64,000 bases of DNA, taken from Paenibacillus sp. FSL H8-0332 (GTDB lineage: Bacteria; Bacillota; Bacilli; Paenibacillales; Paenibacillaceae). Under the pieces are notes generated by a model, which saw only the letters and a list, made by a program, of their open reading frames with translations, ran no database searches and was not told the DNA's origin. This document shows, piece by piece, positions 25,599 through 34,618 of the stretch (positions within the stretch are counted from its first letter, which is position 1; every line of letters starts with the position of its first letter). The stretch covers positions 434,001 through 498,000 of the forward strand of contig NZ_CP150145.1 in NCBI RefSeq assembly GCF_037963835.1, written 5' to 3'. A program made the translations under genes and the position numbers.

Positions 25599-27479
25599 TT
25601 AATACACCTGCACGCCCGCACCAAGCACGGACTTGTTCAGCACGGAATTGCCGGTAAGATATACCTTTTGCAGATTAGGCAGCTTGCTCAAGGTTTCTAT
25701 GTTGGAAATGGCGTTGTTCTCCAGATGAAGCTCCTCGATGGCCTGCCACTTGCTCATGAATTCCAGAGAAGCCAAGTTGCTGTCCTGCAGGGTGAAGGAA
25801 CGCAGGGCGGACAGGTTCGCGAAATAAGGCATCACCTGGTCAACCTCATTGACGGAGGTATTGTTTACGCTTAAGTAGGGCTGGTCCAAGGTCAAATATT
25901 CAAGCGCACGGTTCGGCGGGGCGGTTGTCTGCCTGAAATCCAGCCTGCATTCCGAGCAGACCAGCCTATTCACCTGCTTCAGACGGAATAGGGCATCGGT
26001 CTCTGTATACAGTGACGAGTCGTAGATGTTTAGGGTCTGCAGCCGGGGTAGATCGTTCAGGGCGTCAAGCCGGGTCATGTCGCCGATCTCCCAGAGAGAC
26101 AGCTCGGCAAGCTCCGGGAATTTCCCCAGACCGGCCATGCTCAGCTCCCCGCTCCCGCCCCGGAGTGTCAGGTCCGTTACCGCAGGCGCCTTCAGCCCGG
26201 AGAGGAAGGAGGTTGGGATCTCCGCCCGCTTGACGCCCGGTAAGGTCAGTGCTTCTGGCTTCTCGTAGTAACCGGACAACGTGAATTCCCGCAGAGAAGA
26301 CAGGTAGTTCACGGCCGCTACTGAGCCGAGCTTGCTTAAGGAAGCCAGGCGCAGGGTGGTAATGGAGGCCTTGCCGGCCAGAGGCTTCAGACTGGTGAAA
26401 TTCAGATTCTCGATATCCAGCGTTTGCAGAGCAGGCATGTTCTGCAAGAAGTCGATGGATTTTACATTGGTTAAATAGGAAAGCTTAAGCTCCTGGAGCC
26501 CGGTTAAGGCGTATAACGGCTGCAGATCTGTGGTTTCACTGTGATAGATAGCCAGAGAAGACAGCCCCGTCATAGACGATAACCAACCCAGGTCATTGAC
26601 GAAGGTAAGGGACAGGGACTTTAGCGGCAGCTTACTCAGCAGATGCAAATCCGTTATAGACTCGTCTACATAGGTAATGGACAGAGAGCTTAGATTGGGG
26701 AACTCCAGCAGCAGGGCCACTTCCTGATTACTGCGCAGTTGAGTGGACAGCTCCGTAATTTTAGATTTATCGCCGAAGTAGCCGGAGAAGGCACTGAACG
26801 ATTCGTTGAAGGCGCCCCCGTAGCTTTTTAATCCGGTCATATGGGCAAGCGTTATTGGGTCCGACTGGTTGATCTCATAGGTGTTTGTCAGGTTCAGGGC
26901 CGTCAGTCCCTTAAAGGCCTCAAAGTCCCGCTGATCAATTCGCTGGTCATTCAGTCTCTTGTCCTGGGTAATATAAGTGATCTTCTCGGCCCGCTCATTG
27001 CTGAAGGGATCGGTGAGACTGTAAGTGAATTGCCACTGGTCATTCTTCGAACGCTCCACAGTTAAATAACGCAGTGAGGCCAATTCCTCCTCGGTCGGCA
27101 TGGCAGAGCCTTTACCCAGGGTCTCCCGCAGGAAGGAGAGCAGGACCTCGCTTTCGGGCATCTTCCGCACAGATTGAATAGCCTTGGTTGCCTGCTGCGG
27201 AGAGCTGAGGCCGTAATAAAGATAAGTACCGATGGCCCCTCCCAGCACCAGCAGCAGAATTAGCACCAGCCTGACGGGGATGGATACGGAGACGGGCGGC
27301 TTCGGCGCGGCCTTGGGAGGGGGTGTCCCGTGATAATGGTTAATGGTCTGATCCACATAGTAGACATTATTTTGCTTGAGCAGAAGCTCAGTCTGGCAAT
27401 AAGGGCACTTGAGGATGGTGCCTTCCTTGTATTCAATTCTTCCGCTGCAATTGGGACAGTTCAAGGGAATAAAAGCCAC
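25599..27479 (-). CDS. zinc-ribbon, single-pass membrane protein with LRR ectodomain
   Basis: This 626-aa protein has an N-terminal zinc ribbon (C8xxC11 and C25xxC28), a Pro-rich linker, one membrane segment (about 66-90, VRLVLILLLVLGGAIGTYLYYG), then a long ectodomain. About 15 leucine-rich repeats of 21-23 residues run to the end (for example LSKLPLKSLSLTFVNDL and LPNLQKVYLTGNSVL). There is no signal peptide; the Cys-rich end should stay inside and the LRRs outside. Bacterial LRR ectodomains bind proteins or polysaccharides. A similar zinc-ribbon/TM layout occurs in many Bacillales surface proteins of unknown role. Confidence 0.8.
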   Translation of the reverse strand: MAFIPLNCPNCSGRIEYKEGTILKCPYCQTELLLKQNNVYYVDQTINHYHGTPPPKAAPKPPVSVSIPVRLVLILLLVLGGAIGTYLYYGLSSPQQATKAIQSVRKMPESEVLLSFLRETLGKGSAMPTEEELASLRYLTVERSKNDQWQFTYSLTDPFSNERAEKITYITQDKRLNDQRIDQRDFEAFKGLTALNLTNTYEINQSDPITLAHMTGLKSYGGAFNESFSAFSGYFGDKSKITELSTQLRSNQEVALLLEFPNLSSLSITYVDESITDLHLLSKLPLKSLSLTFVNDLGWLSSMTGLSSLAIYHSETTDLQPLYALTGLQELKLSYLTNVKSIDFLQNMPALQTLDIENLNFTSLKPLAGKASITTLRLASLSKLGSVAAVNYLSSLREFTLSGYYEKPEALTLPGVKRAEIPTSFLSGLKAPAVTDLTLRGGSGELSMAGLGKFPELAELSLWEIGDMTRLDALNDLPRLQTLNIYDSSLYTETDALFRLKQVNRLVCSECRLDFRQTTAPPNRALEYLTLDQPYLSVNNTSVNEVDQVMPYFANLSALRSFTLQDSNLASLEFMSKWQAIEELHLENNAISNIETLSKLPNLQKVYLTGNSVLNKSVLGAGVQVY

Positions 27480-27613
27480 GAATGCCTCCTCCTTATGATG
27501 TAATGATAGCTCATATTGGGCGGTCCTCTGATCTCAGGAATCCGCTTTTATTCCATTATACCTGCCAGCGGGGAGAGAGCCAGCCATCGGATGGCAAAAA
27601 GAAATTTTTAAGG

Positions 27614-28819
27614 TTACTCGTCTGTACCTTTCCCCGCGAATCTGACAAATACGAAAACTCCAATCAGGACCACAACTATCCCCGACCAGAAGAACCAGAA
27701 CGGAACCCCGAACCGGTCGGCCACAGGTCCCGCCAGTGCAAGCCCGATCGGCGAAGACAAGAGTCCGATACTTGTCACGAAGGAGAGTACGCGCCCTAGG
27801 AGCTCAGGCTCATAAGACTTCTGGATCATCGCCATATACGGGCCGTTGAACAAGGGGGCTGCGGCACCCATCAGGAAGGAGAGGACGGTAAAAGCAAGGA
27901 ACGCCTCGCGCCCGACTATCCCGCTCAGGACACAGGTAAGCCCGATCACAACCAGACTCACACTCATGTAGGTGGTGTCCTTCCATCTGGAAGCAAGCGC
28001 CGACAGCAGCGCACCGCCAAGGATCATCCCGATCCCGAATACGGCCTCAATCAGGCTGGCGCTGTAACCGCCGCGTCCGAAATGGGACAGCGTCATCAGG
28101 GGAAACAGCATCGCCAGCGGCATGAATACAACGCTGAAGACCGCCATGGTAACCGTTATCGTGACAATGGGCTTTTGTGACAGGAATGCTCTCCAGCCAA
28201 GAATAAACTCCTTGCGGAACGAGGGGGTCTCTATCATCTCCGGTTTCGGCTGATGAATCTGAACGAACAGAAGCATAACGTTAGCGATTAAGGCACCTGC
28301 CACATCTAAAAGTAACACTGTTCCTAGTGAAGTTGCCGAGTATACCGCTATTCCAAGCGCCGGTCCAAGGACGCTGGAAGCAGAGAAGATGAGTTGGTTC
28401 CAGCCTGCCACCCGGGTGAGCTGGTCTTCCGGCGCAATCAGAGGAATCGCAGCCTGGAACGAAGGGGCATGGAAGGACGAAGCTGCCGAATGTATGAGCA
28501 GGATGGCGTACACGATCCATAAGCTGGGTTCGCCCCATAGATAATAAGCACCCAGAACCAGACTGGTTAGTGCAATGGCACTGTCAGCTGCGATCATGGT
28601 GAGCTTACGGTTCCACCGGTCCAGCCAGACACCGATGAACGGGCCTAAGAGTGCTTGCGGCAGGAACCCGGCCAGACCGGCAAGCATTAACACGGCAGCC
28701 GACCCCGTAGTCGCGGTCAAGTGCCAGATGATCGAGAACTGAACCATCGCAGAGGTCAGTATCGAGAAGATTTGTCCGCTGAAGATGAAGGCGAATGTCT
28801 TTTTCCATTGAGTATTCAT
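27614..28819 (-). CDS. MFS efflux transporter, macrolide-efflux (MefA) type
   Basis: This 401-aa, 12-helix transporter has MefA-like features: FAFIFSGQIFSILTSAMVQFSIIWHL at the start, and the motif A equivalent GVWLDRWNRKLTMI after helix 2. Members export macrolides or other lipophilic drugs by proton antiport. AGGGAGG precedes the ATG. The ~245-base leader carries a promoter, small ORFs and a terminator just before the RBS, the layout of antibiotic-inducible resistance genes. The actual drug is unknown. Confidence 0.85.
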   Translation of the reverse strand: MNTQWKKTFAFIFSGQIFSILTSAMVQFSIIWHLTATTGSAAVLMLAGLAGFLPQALLGPFIGVWLDRWNRKLTMIAADSAIALTSLVLGAYYLWGEPSLWIVYAILLIHSAASSFHAPSFQAAIPLIAPEDQLTRVAGWNQLIFSASSVLGPALGIAVYSATSLGTVLLLDVAGALIANVMLLFVQIHQPKPEMIETPSFRKEFILGWRAFLSQKPIVTITVTMAVFSVVFMPLAMLFPLMTLSHFGRGGYSASLIEAVFGIGMILGGALLSALASRWKDTTYMSVSLVVIGLTCVLSGIVGREAFLAFTVLSFLMGAAAPLFNGPYMAMIQKSYEPELLGRVLSFVTSIGLLSSPIGLALAGPVADRFGVPFWFFWSGIVVVLIGVFVFVRFAGKGTDE

Positions 28820-28846
28820 AAGGTTTCAACCTCCCTAAATAAAGAC

Positions 28847-28876
28847 AGACCCAAATCCGTAAGTGGACTTGGGTCT
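28847..28876 (-). terminator. attenuator terminator before the efflux gene
   Basis: On the minus strand, a 12-bp stem (AGACCCAAGTCC with GGATTTGGGTCT) and a 6-base loop are followed by a U-rich tail. It ends about 15 bases before the RBS of the efflux gene and downstream of the leader promoter, so it must be read through for expression. Confidence 0.75.
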
Positions 28877-28997
28877 GCAACAATTACATGACGGGACAGT
28901 GCGAAGCCGGGCATAGTGAAATAAGCCGTAGCGGATCGCAACCGATGTCCTTAACGTAAATAGCAGCAGCTCAAAAAAGCCCACACTTGGTGAGAAA

Positions 28998-29048
28998 TCA
29001 GCTTTTGTTGGGCGTACTTACCATATACGTGGAATCATCGGCGGCCAT
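28998..29048 (-). promoter_or_regulatory. leader ORFs of the efflux gene
   Basis: Two overlapping reading frames follow GAGGAGG in the leader. One starts at ATG 29048 directly after that site and encodes MAADDSTYMVSTPNKS. The other starts at ATG 29038, ten bases after it, and encodes only MIPRIW before TAA at 29018. The second has the better RBS spacing and the length of known stall peptides ahead of msr/mef/erm genes. The distal end of the longer ORF overlaps the 5' arm of a GCCCA...TGGGC-TTTTTT hairpin (about 28979-29013). Confidence 0.55.
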
Positions 29049-29070
29049 CCTCCTCAAATTTTATAGCCGA

Positions 29071-29100
29071 AGTTTATCATTGAACTGTTAGAGGTGTCAA
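29071..29100 (-). promoter_or_regulatory. promoter of the efflux leader
   Basis: A perfect TTGACA lies at 29095-29100 on the minus strand, followed after 18 bases by TAAACT (29071-29076). It gives a leader transcript of about 245 bases before the efflux gene start. Confidence 0.55.
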
Positions 29101-29176
29101 TAATATCGGAGTATTCTGCTTCTTCAGCCTAGTATGCTATATTGGGAATAATGAAGCGGATACAGGGGGCTGGGAG

Positions 29177-31141
29177 ATGTTCTTTTTCATTGTAATGCTT
29201 ATAGGTTTCGGTGTGTTCGTAGCGCTTGCCTATATATTCAACGCGAAGCATAAGATCATAATGCCGCTTGTCAGCGCGGTGGCGGTCAGTATGCTGGTGC
29301 AGGTGCTGGAGCAATTCTACATGAGCAGCATTATTATTGTGGCGTTCATTCTGTATTTCATCATAAGCAGTATCAGGACCTTCAAGCATGAACAGTTCCA
29401 GTTAATGGTGGCGATTCTGTTCAGCACATCCGTCGTCACTCTCATCATAACCTCAACCTACTTCAAGCAGCCCGTGGCTCCCTCCGAAGCGGAGATGGTC
29501 AGGGTGATGTTCATCTATTACCCGCTGCTGATTCTATTTATCTCCTGTTATGTCTACATGCTGCTTAGCGTGTTCAATTTCAAGCTGCTGCAGTCCGGGA
29601 ACCCGCTCGGGTATATGATGGGCAAGGTGCGCGGCTTCAGGCGTATGGTCCGTCTGCTGTGGATCGCTTCGCGCAAAGGGCTGAACCATCTGCTCCAGCA
29701 GGATCATGCAAAACTGCCGCAGGTGATTGCTGCCGTTCTGGATAACATGGGCGGGGTCTTCGTGAAGTTCGGGCAAGTCTTATCGACCAAAAAGGACATG
29801 CTCCCTGCACAATACATCGAAGCGTTCTCCAGCCTGCATGACCAGGTTAAGCCACTCAGCCAGAAGGAGCTGAAGGAGATCATTGACAGCCGAATCGGCG
29901 ATCTGGAGGAGACGTATGAAGACTTCGGGATGCAGCCTATCGCAGCCGCTTCGATCGGTCAGGTGCATCTGGCGCGGCTGAAGTCCACAGGCGAGAAGGT
30001 AGTTGTCAAAATCCTGCGTCCGGATGTGAAGCAGAAGATGAGCGTGGATCTGGATTTATTAATCCAATTCGTGACCCGGCTCTCCGAGCGCTCCCCCAAA
30101 ATCCAAAGACTCGGCTTAATTCAGCTCGCCCAAGGCTTCAAAACGAATCTGATCGAAGAGACAGACTTTGATATTGAAGCGCTGAATACCAATCTGCTGC
30201 GCCAGGCGTTCCAGGAACACGATATTCCGATACAAGTGCCGAAGATCTACGCCGAATACTCGACCAAGCAGATTCTGACCATGGAATATATTGAAGGGCA
30301 CCGGTTCACCCGAAAGGTTACAAATGACGTATCGGAAATGATCATGCACGCCTTCCTGCAGCAGATTCTGATGATCGGCATCTTCCACGCCGACCCGCAT
30401 CCCGGCAATCTGATGCTGACCCAGGACGGGAAGGTTGCGCTGATTGACTTCGGTTCCGTGGGTTATCTGACGGAGGAGGAGCGGGCCGGGATGCGCAACT
30501 TCCTGATGGGCTACAGCCGGAAGGATACGAAGCAGATGGCCCAGGGCCTGGCCGGAGTCTGTGAAGAAGGGGAGCTGTTGGATGTGCGAATGATCGAGCG
30601 GCGCCTCGGCAGACTTTTATCCGAAGCCTCTTTCTCGCCTGATCCTACCAGTGTCATGATGAGACGGCTGATGTCGATGATTACCGAGCTGGGGATGTCC
30701 CTGAAGCCGACGGTGGCCGGGGCCTTCAGGGCGATTATTACCCTGGACGGGACCTTGTCCTCTGTGGATGATTCGTATTCCTTATCCGCAGCGAGCCAGT
30801 CCTTCGCAGAGCAGATGGATCAGGGGCAGATCGTCAAGGAGCAGCTAAGCAAGGTCAAGGGGCGGCTGGAGGACTATATCCCGAAGCTGCTGGAGCTGCC
30901 GCTGCTGAAGGAGAACCGGATCACCCTTGCGCGTGAGGACAATCATAGTCTGACGGATTTCGTGGGGACGCTGACGGTCGGGATGTTCACGGTGATCTGT
31001 ATGGTGATCATGCTGGCAAGCTTCTGGGTGCAGGGGGAGATCATGCGGTTTGTGCTGGCACCCCTATCGATGTCAGGCTTCGGCACGGGGATGATCATCC
31101 TGATGATGTCTGTGATTAAGCAGTTGAAACCCAAAGGCTAG
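29177..31141 (+). CDS. ABC1/UbiB-family atypical kinase, membrane-bound
   Basis: This 654-aa protein has about four membrane helices in the first 135 residues, then the ABC1 kinase-like domain. That domain carries FVKFGQVLSTKKDMLP (the KxGQ motif), PIAAASIGQVHLARL in place of a Gly-rich loop, VVVKILRP, MEYIEGHRF, HADPHPGNLML and LIDFGSVG. Two more helices close the C-terminus. UbiB/ABC1 proteins are ATPases that help lipid/quinone metabolism at membranes. Here no quinone genes are nearby. It is divergent from the MFS leader. The extra N-terminal helices are longer than in Escherichia coli UbiB. Confidence 0.9.
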   Translation: MFFFIVMLIGFGVFVALAYIFNAKHKIIMPLVSAVAVSMLVQVLEQFYMSSIIIVAFILYFIISSIRTFKHEQFQLMVAILFSTSVVTLIITSTYFKQPVAPSEAEMVRVMFIYYPLLILFISCYVYMLLSVFNFKLLQSGNPLGYMMGKVRGFRRMVRLLWIASRKGLNHLLQQDHAKLPQVIAAVLDNMGGVFVKFGQVLSTKKDMLPAQYIEAFSSLHDQVKPLSQKELKEIIDSRIGDLEETYEDFGMQPIAAASIGQVHLARLKSTGEKVVVKILRPDVKQKMSVDLDLLIQFVTRLSERSPKIQRLGLIQLAQGFKTNLIEETDFDIEALNTNLLRQAFQEHDIPIQVPKIYAEYSTKQILTMEYIEGHRFTRKVTNDVSEMIMHAFLQQILMIGIFHADPHPGNLMLTQDGKVALIDFGSVGYLTEEERAGMRNFLMGYSRKDTKQMAQGLAGVCEEGELLDVRMIERRLGRLLSEASFSPDPTSVMMRRLMSMITELGMSLKPTVAGAFRAIITLDGTLSSVDDSYSLSAASQSFAEQMDQGQIVKEQLSKVKGRLEDYIPKLLELPLLKENRITLAREDNHSLTDFVGTLTVGMFTVICMVIMLASFWVQGEIMRFVLAPLSMSGFGTGMIILMMSVIKQLKPKG

Positions 31142-31159
31142 AGGAGGACAGAAGAGATT

Positions 31160-31327
31160 ATGGCAGGTGTACTCTCGAACAAGAAGAAGATACGCGGCTG
31201 GAGGCGCAGGGTGAAGCAAATTGAACATTGGAAAAACCGGAGACACAAACAACCTCAGAGAATTCTCTGGGGCTTATTGTCTATAGAGGGGCGGCTACCA
31301 ATCCCCCGGAGTTATGATATAATTTAG
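31160..31327 (+). CDS. possible 55-aa basic protein
   Basis: ATG 31160 opens a 55-codon frame rich in Lys/Arg/Trp (GWRRRVKQIEHWKKNR-like composition). A GGAGG lies 12 bases upstream, slightly too far. The 3' half overlaps a GAGAATTCTC-centred hairpin and the extended -10 box of the next gene, which argues against a real protein. No family is recognised. Confidence 0.2.
   Translation: MAGVLSNKKKIRGWRRRVKQIEHWKNRRHKQPQRILWGLLSIEGRLPIPRSYDII
31312..31323 (+). promoter_or_regulatory. extended -10 promoter of dus
   Basis: TATAAT at 31318-31323 is preceded by TGA, giving an extended -10 (TGnTATAAT). No good -35 is seen. The identical core TTATGATATAATT also stands before the gene at 42914. Confidence 0.5.
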
Positions 31328-31381
31328 CTTTATTACGGCCGGATAAGGGATTATCCTGGCACGCATAGAGAGGTACTTCAT

Positions 31382-32371
31382 ATGATAAATAATTTCTGGC
31401 GTGAATTGCCACGCCCTTTTTTCATACTGGCCCCGATGGAGGATGTGACGGATGTGGTGTTTCGTCATGTCGTTGCTGAAGCGGGCAGACCGGATGTGTT
31501 TTTTACGGAGTTCGTGAATACAGAGAGCTATGCCCACCCGGAGGGGAAGCAGGCGGTGCGGGGGCGGTTGACTTTTACCGAGGATGAACAGCCGATGGTC
31601 GCACATATCTGGGGGGACAAGCCGGAGTATTTCCGGAAGATGAGTATCAGTATGGCCGAAGAAGGCTTCAAAGGCATCGATCTGAACATGGGTTGTCCTG
31701 TAGCAAATGTAGCCGAGAACGGGAAAGGCAGCGGCCTGATCTGCCGTCCCGAACTCGCAGCGGAGATCATCCAGGCGGCGAAGGCCGGGGGACTGCCCGT
31801 CAGCGTCAAGACGCGGCTCGGATTCAGCAGCGTGGACGAATGGCGGGGCTGGTTGACTCATATTTTGCAGCAGGACATTGTGAATCTGTCCATCCATCTG
31901 CGTACGCGGGAGGAAATGAGCAAGGTGGATGCCCACTGGGAGCTGATTCCTGAGATCAAAAAGCTGCGGGATGAGATCGCGCCGCACACCCTGCTGACGA
32001 TTAACGGCGACATTGCGGACCGGGAGACTGGCCTTAAGCTGGCCGCAGAGTATGGGGTGGACGGGATTATGATCGGGCGCGGGATTTTTCATAATCCGTA
32101 TGCGTTCGAGCGGGAGCCGAGGGAGCATAGCAGCGGAGAACTGCTTGATCTGCTGCGGCTGCATCTGGACCTCTATGATCAATACTCAGGACAGGCACCA
32201 CGTTCGTTCAGCCCATTACAGCGATTCTTCAAAATCTACGTCCGCGGCTTCCGCGGCGCCAGTGAACTCAGAAATAATCTAATGAACACCAAGTCCACCC
32301 GCGAGGTGCGTGCGCTGCTGGATGAATTCGCAAACCAAGAGCAGGACGGAGCGGAGGGGCCTAATGAATAA
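31382..32371 (+). CDS. tRNA-dihydrouridine synthase family
   Basis: This 329-aa FMN enzyme has APMEDVTD at the start, [29 protein letters not shown] with the catalytic Cys, SVKTRLGF, and [15 protein letters not shown] for FMN phosphate. It reduces specific uridines of tRNA with NADPH. The sequence looks closer to the DusC-like branch than to the housekeeping DusB of Bacilli, but that assignment is uncertain. The start follows GAGAGG by eight bases. An SDR gene follows with a 10-base gap, and rtcB is 0.9 kb downstream. Confidence 0.9.
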   Translation: MINNFWRELPRPFFILAPMEDVTDVVFRHVVAEAGRPDVFFTEFVNTESYAHPEGKQAVRGRLTFTEDEQPMVAHIWGDKPEYFRKMSISMAEEGFKGIDLNMGCPVANVAENGKGSGLICRPELAAEIIQAAKAGGLPVSVKTRLGFSSVDEWRGWLTHILQQDIVNLSIHLRTREEMSKVDAHWELIPEIKKLRDEIAPHTLLTINGDIADRETGLKLAAEYGVDGIMIGRGIFHNPYAFEREPREHSSGELLDLLRLHLDLYDQYSGQAPRSFSPLQRFFKIYVRGFRGASELRNNLMNTKSTREVRALLDEFANQEQDGAEGPNE

Positions 32372-32381
32372 GGGAGGGCGT

Positions 32382-33101
32382 ATGCGAAACTTTATTATTT
32401 TCGGAGCAAGCAAGGGCTTGGGAGAGGCCTTCGTCAAGGCGCTGCCGGTGCCGGGCGATCAGGTCTGGGTGGTCTCAAGAACATACCCGGACAGCATGAA
32501 GCTGGAGGATGGGGTTCAGCGGACCTGGATTGAGGCTGACTTGGCGAAGCCGGATGCTGCGGGGCGAATTGCAGAATCATTGAACGGCGTTACCCTGGAC
32601 GTATTCATCTATAATGTTGGCGTATGGGAGAGCAAGGGGTTCAGCGATGACTATGATTTTGAGCAGGATGATCCGGCTGAGATTGCCAGTATCATTAATA
32701 TTAATGTGACTTCGGCGATTACGTGTATCCAGAAGCTTTTGCCGAATCTGAAGCAGTCTGCGCATGCCAACATTATCTTCATCGGTTCTACGGCAGGCCT
32801 GGATCATAATGACTACACCCAGGTATCATTTGCCGCGTCCAAGTTCGGTCTGCGCGGGATTGCCAATGCCATCAGGGAGCATGTGAAGCCGTACGGCATC
32901 GGGGTGACTATCATTAATCCAGGGGAGATTGCTACTCAGATTCCATTGGAGGCCGGGGTGGAGCCCGTCTTGTCTGCCTACAACGGCACGCAGATTCCGC
33001 TTCAGGATATCGTATCCCTGGTGCAATGCGTCATGAACCTGTCCAAGGCTTCTTGTGTGAAGGAAATCAACATCCCAGCAATGTTGGATACGAATGCGTA
33101 A
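32382..33101 (+). CDS. SDR-family oxidoreductase
   Basis: About 239 aa with FIIFGASKGLGEAF, YNVGVW in place of the usual NNAG, and IFIGSTAGLDHNDYTQVSFAASKFGLRG with its Ser and Tyr..Lys region. The exact YxxxK is altered, with a Ser-Phe-Ala-Ala-Ser-Lys context, so the catalytic Tyr may be displaced. ATG 32382 follows GGGAGG; a nearer ATG at 32364 overlaps the dus stop. Co-transcribed with dus. Substrate unknown. Confidence 0.8.
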   Translation: MRNFIIFGASKGLGEAFVKALPVPGDQVWVVSRTYPDSMKLEDGVQRTWIEADLAKPDAAGRIAESLNGVTLDVFIYNVGVWESKGFSDDYDFEQDDPAEIASIININVTSAITCIQKLLPNLKQSAHANIIFIGSTAGLDHNDYTQVSFAASKFGLRGIANAIREHVKPYGIGVTIINPGEIATQIPLEAGVEPVLSAYNGTQIPLQDIVSLVQCVMNLSKASCVKEINIPAMLDTNA

Positions 33102-33180
33102 ATGAACTGAGGACCGGATGAATGGCAAGGGATAATCCTGGAGCCAACAAGCCTGTCCTCTATTTTGTTATATCTACCCA

Positions 33181-33264
33181 ATCGTAATACTTCCGCCATG
33201 TACCTGGGACCCGATATAAGCGAATATAGACACAGAAGCGTCGGGTGATCCCGAACATAGGAGG
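33181..33264 (+). promoter_or_regulatory. structured leader of rtcB (element E1)
   Basis: The first 21 bases are identical to 61411-61431 upstream of the slipin gene, and two further blocks align (GATAT-AGCGA-ATAGAC, and GGTGATCCCG). The element folds as nested stems: CCATGT (33196-33201) with ACATAGG (33255-33261, one bulge), and GGGA-CCCGA (33206-33214) with TCGGG-TGA-TCCC (33241-33252). The outer stem includes the first half of AGGAGG (33259-33264), the rtcB ribosome site, so folding could limit translation. Family unknown. Confidence 0.6.
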
Positions 33265-33274
33265 TTGAAAAGAT

Positions 33275-34501
33275 ATGGCTTATCAGAATATTGACGGTGT
33301 GCGGGTGTGGGGGAAGCCGGACGACGGCGCGCTGGTGCAGGCACGGATGTGTGCGGAGAACGGGAATGTGGTGCAGACCCTGCTCATGGCAGATCATCAT
33401 AAAGGCTACAGCCAGCCGATCGGCGGCGTTGTCGTATACGATGGACAGATCTCCCCGTCTGGCGTGGGTTACGATATCGGGTGCGGGAATAAGGCGGTGC
33501 GGACCGGCTTGAAGATAGAGGAGCTGTGGCCGCGGCTCTCAGGGATTATGGATGAGATTGCCCGCAGAATCTCCTTCGGCATAGGCCGGGTTAATAACGA
33601 GCGTGTGGAACACGAGCTGTTCGATGACCCGGATTGGGCGGTGTTTAAGGCGGTGGGCAGCGGAGTACATGATAAGCTGAAGGCCCTGGCGCAGAATCAG
33701 CTCGGTACGGTCGGCAGCGGCAACCACTTCGTAGATATACTTGAAGAAGAGGCAACCGGCCGGGTATGGATTGCCAATCATTTCGGCAGCAGAGGGTTCG
33801 GGCATAAGACAGCGAGCGGGTTCCTTAACCTGGCAGCAGGCAGAGACTTTCTGGCGAATGCCCCAGGGGAAAAGATGGATCAGCCGCCCGTTCTGCTCGA
33901 CCTGAACAGTGAGCTGGGCGATATGTATTACAGAGCCATGAAGCTGGCCGGTCGCTATGCTTATGCGGGAAGAGACTATGTCATCCAGCAGGTCTTGGCG
34001 ATTCTGGGAACGGAAGCGGATCTGGAGGTGCACAACCATCATAACTATGCCTGGAAAGAGACACATCACGGTAAGGAAGTCGTCGTTGTTCGCAAAGGGG
34101 CAACTCCATCCGCACCGGGCCAGATGGGCTTCATCGGCGGGAGCATGGGAGATATCTCCGTAATCGTCCGGGGTAAGGACAGCGAGGAGAACCGGGATGC
34201 TTATTACAGCACTGTTCATGGAGCAGGACGGATTATGAGCCGGACCCAGGCAGCGGGCCGTATGAACTATAAAACCCGTACCCGCAGCGGCGGTCAAATT
34301 ACGACAGCGCAAATGCTGGAGGCGGTCCGGCAGTTCGGCGTAGTGCTGCGCGGCGCGGGGACGGACGAGAGTCCTTTTGTCTACCGGAAGCTTCAAGAGG
34401 TGCTGGATGCGCACGCCGGGACCATTGAGGTCATGCATGTTCTGAAGCCGGTGGGCGTATGTATGGCTGGCGCGGATGAGTTCGATCCGTATAAGGATTG
34501 A
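33275..34501 (+). CDS. rtcB: RtcB-family RNA ligase
   Basis: This 408-aa protein has GVGYDIGCGN (metal-binding Asp and Cys), GTVGSGNHFVDI, ANHFGSRGFGH, HNHHNYAWKE and the guanylylated-His region TVHGAGR. RtcB joins 2',3'-cyclic phosphate or 3'-phosphate ends to 5'-OH ends with GTP and Mn2+, repairing tRNA and other cut RNA. The slightly short length (E. coli RtcB is also 408 aa) is normal. AGGAGG is ten bases before the ATG and partly buried in the leader stem. A slipin gene, a frequent RtcB neighbour in RNA-repair operons, lies 28 kb away with the same leader element. Confidence 0.92.
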   Translation: MAYQNIDGVRVWGKPDDGALVQARMCAENGNVVQTLLMADHHKGYSQPIGGVVVYDGQISPSGVGYDIGCGNKAVRTGLKIEELWPRLSGIMDEIARRISFGIGRVNNERVEHELFDDPDWAVFKAVGSGVHDKLKALAQNQLGTVGSGNHFVDILEEEATGRVWIANHFGSRGFGHKTASGFLNLAAGRDFLANAPGEKMDQPPVLLDLNSELGDMYYRAMKLAGRYAYAGRDYVIQQVLAILGTEADLEVHNHHNYAWKETHHGKEVVVVRKGATPSAPGQMGFIGGSMGDISVIVRGKDSEENRDAYYSTVHGAGRIMSRTQAAGRMNYKTRTRSGGQITTAQMLEAVRQFGVVLRGAGTDESPFVYRKLQEVLDAHAGTIEVMHVLKPVGVCMAGADEFDPYKD

Positions 34502-34573
34502 GAGGGATATCCATCACGAAGTCTCCACAGGCGGGCAGCAAGGACGCGAAGTATGGTAACATAGAACTTCAAG

Positions 34574-34592
34574 AAGAGGCCGACAGGCCTTT
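34574..34592 (+). terminator. terminator after rtcB
   Basis: A short GC stem, GAGGCC-GACA-GGCCTTTT, lies 75 bases after the rtcB stop and 27 bases before the next start. Confidence 0.55.
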
Positions 34593-34618
34593 TCCCATTT
34601 TCAATAGGGAGGGATTAC

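Noticed and set aside
31295-32182. Long minus-strand frame opposite dus (295 codons)
   Set aside because: It lies wholly antisense to a gene with clear Dus motifs, has biased composition and no family signature.
33539-34438. Long minus-strand frame opposite rtcB (299 codons)
   Set aside because: Antisense shadow of a well-supported gene; no RBS or motif.
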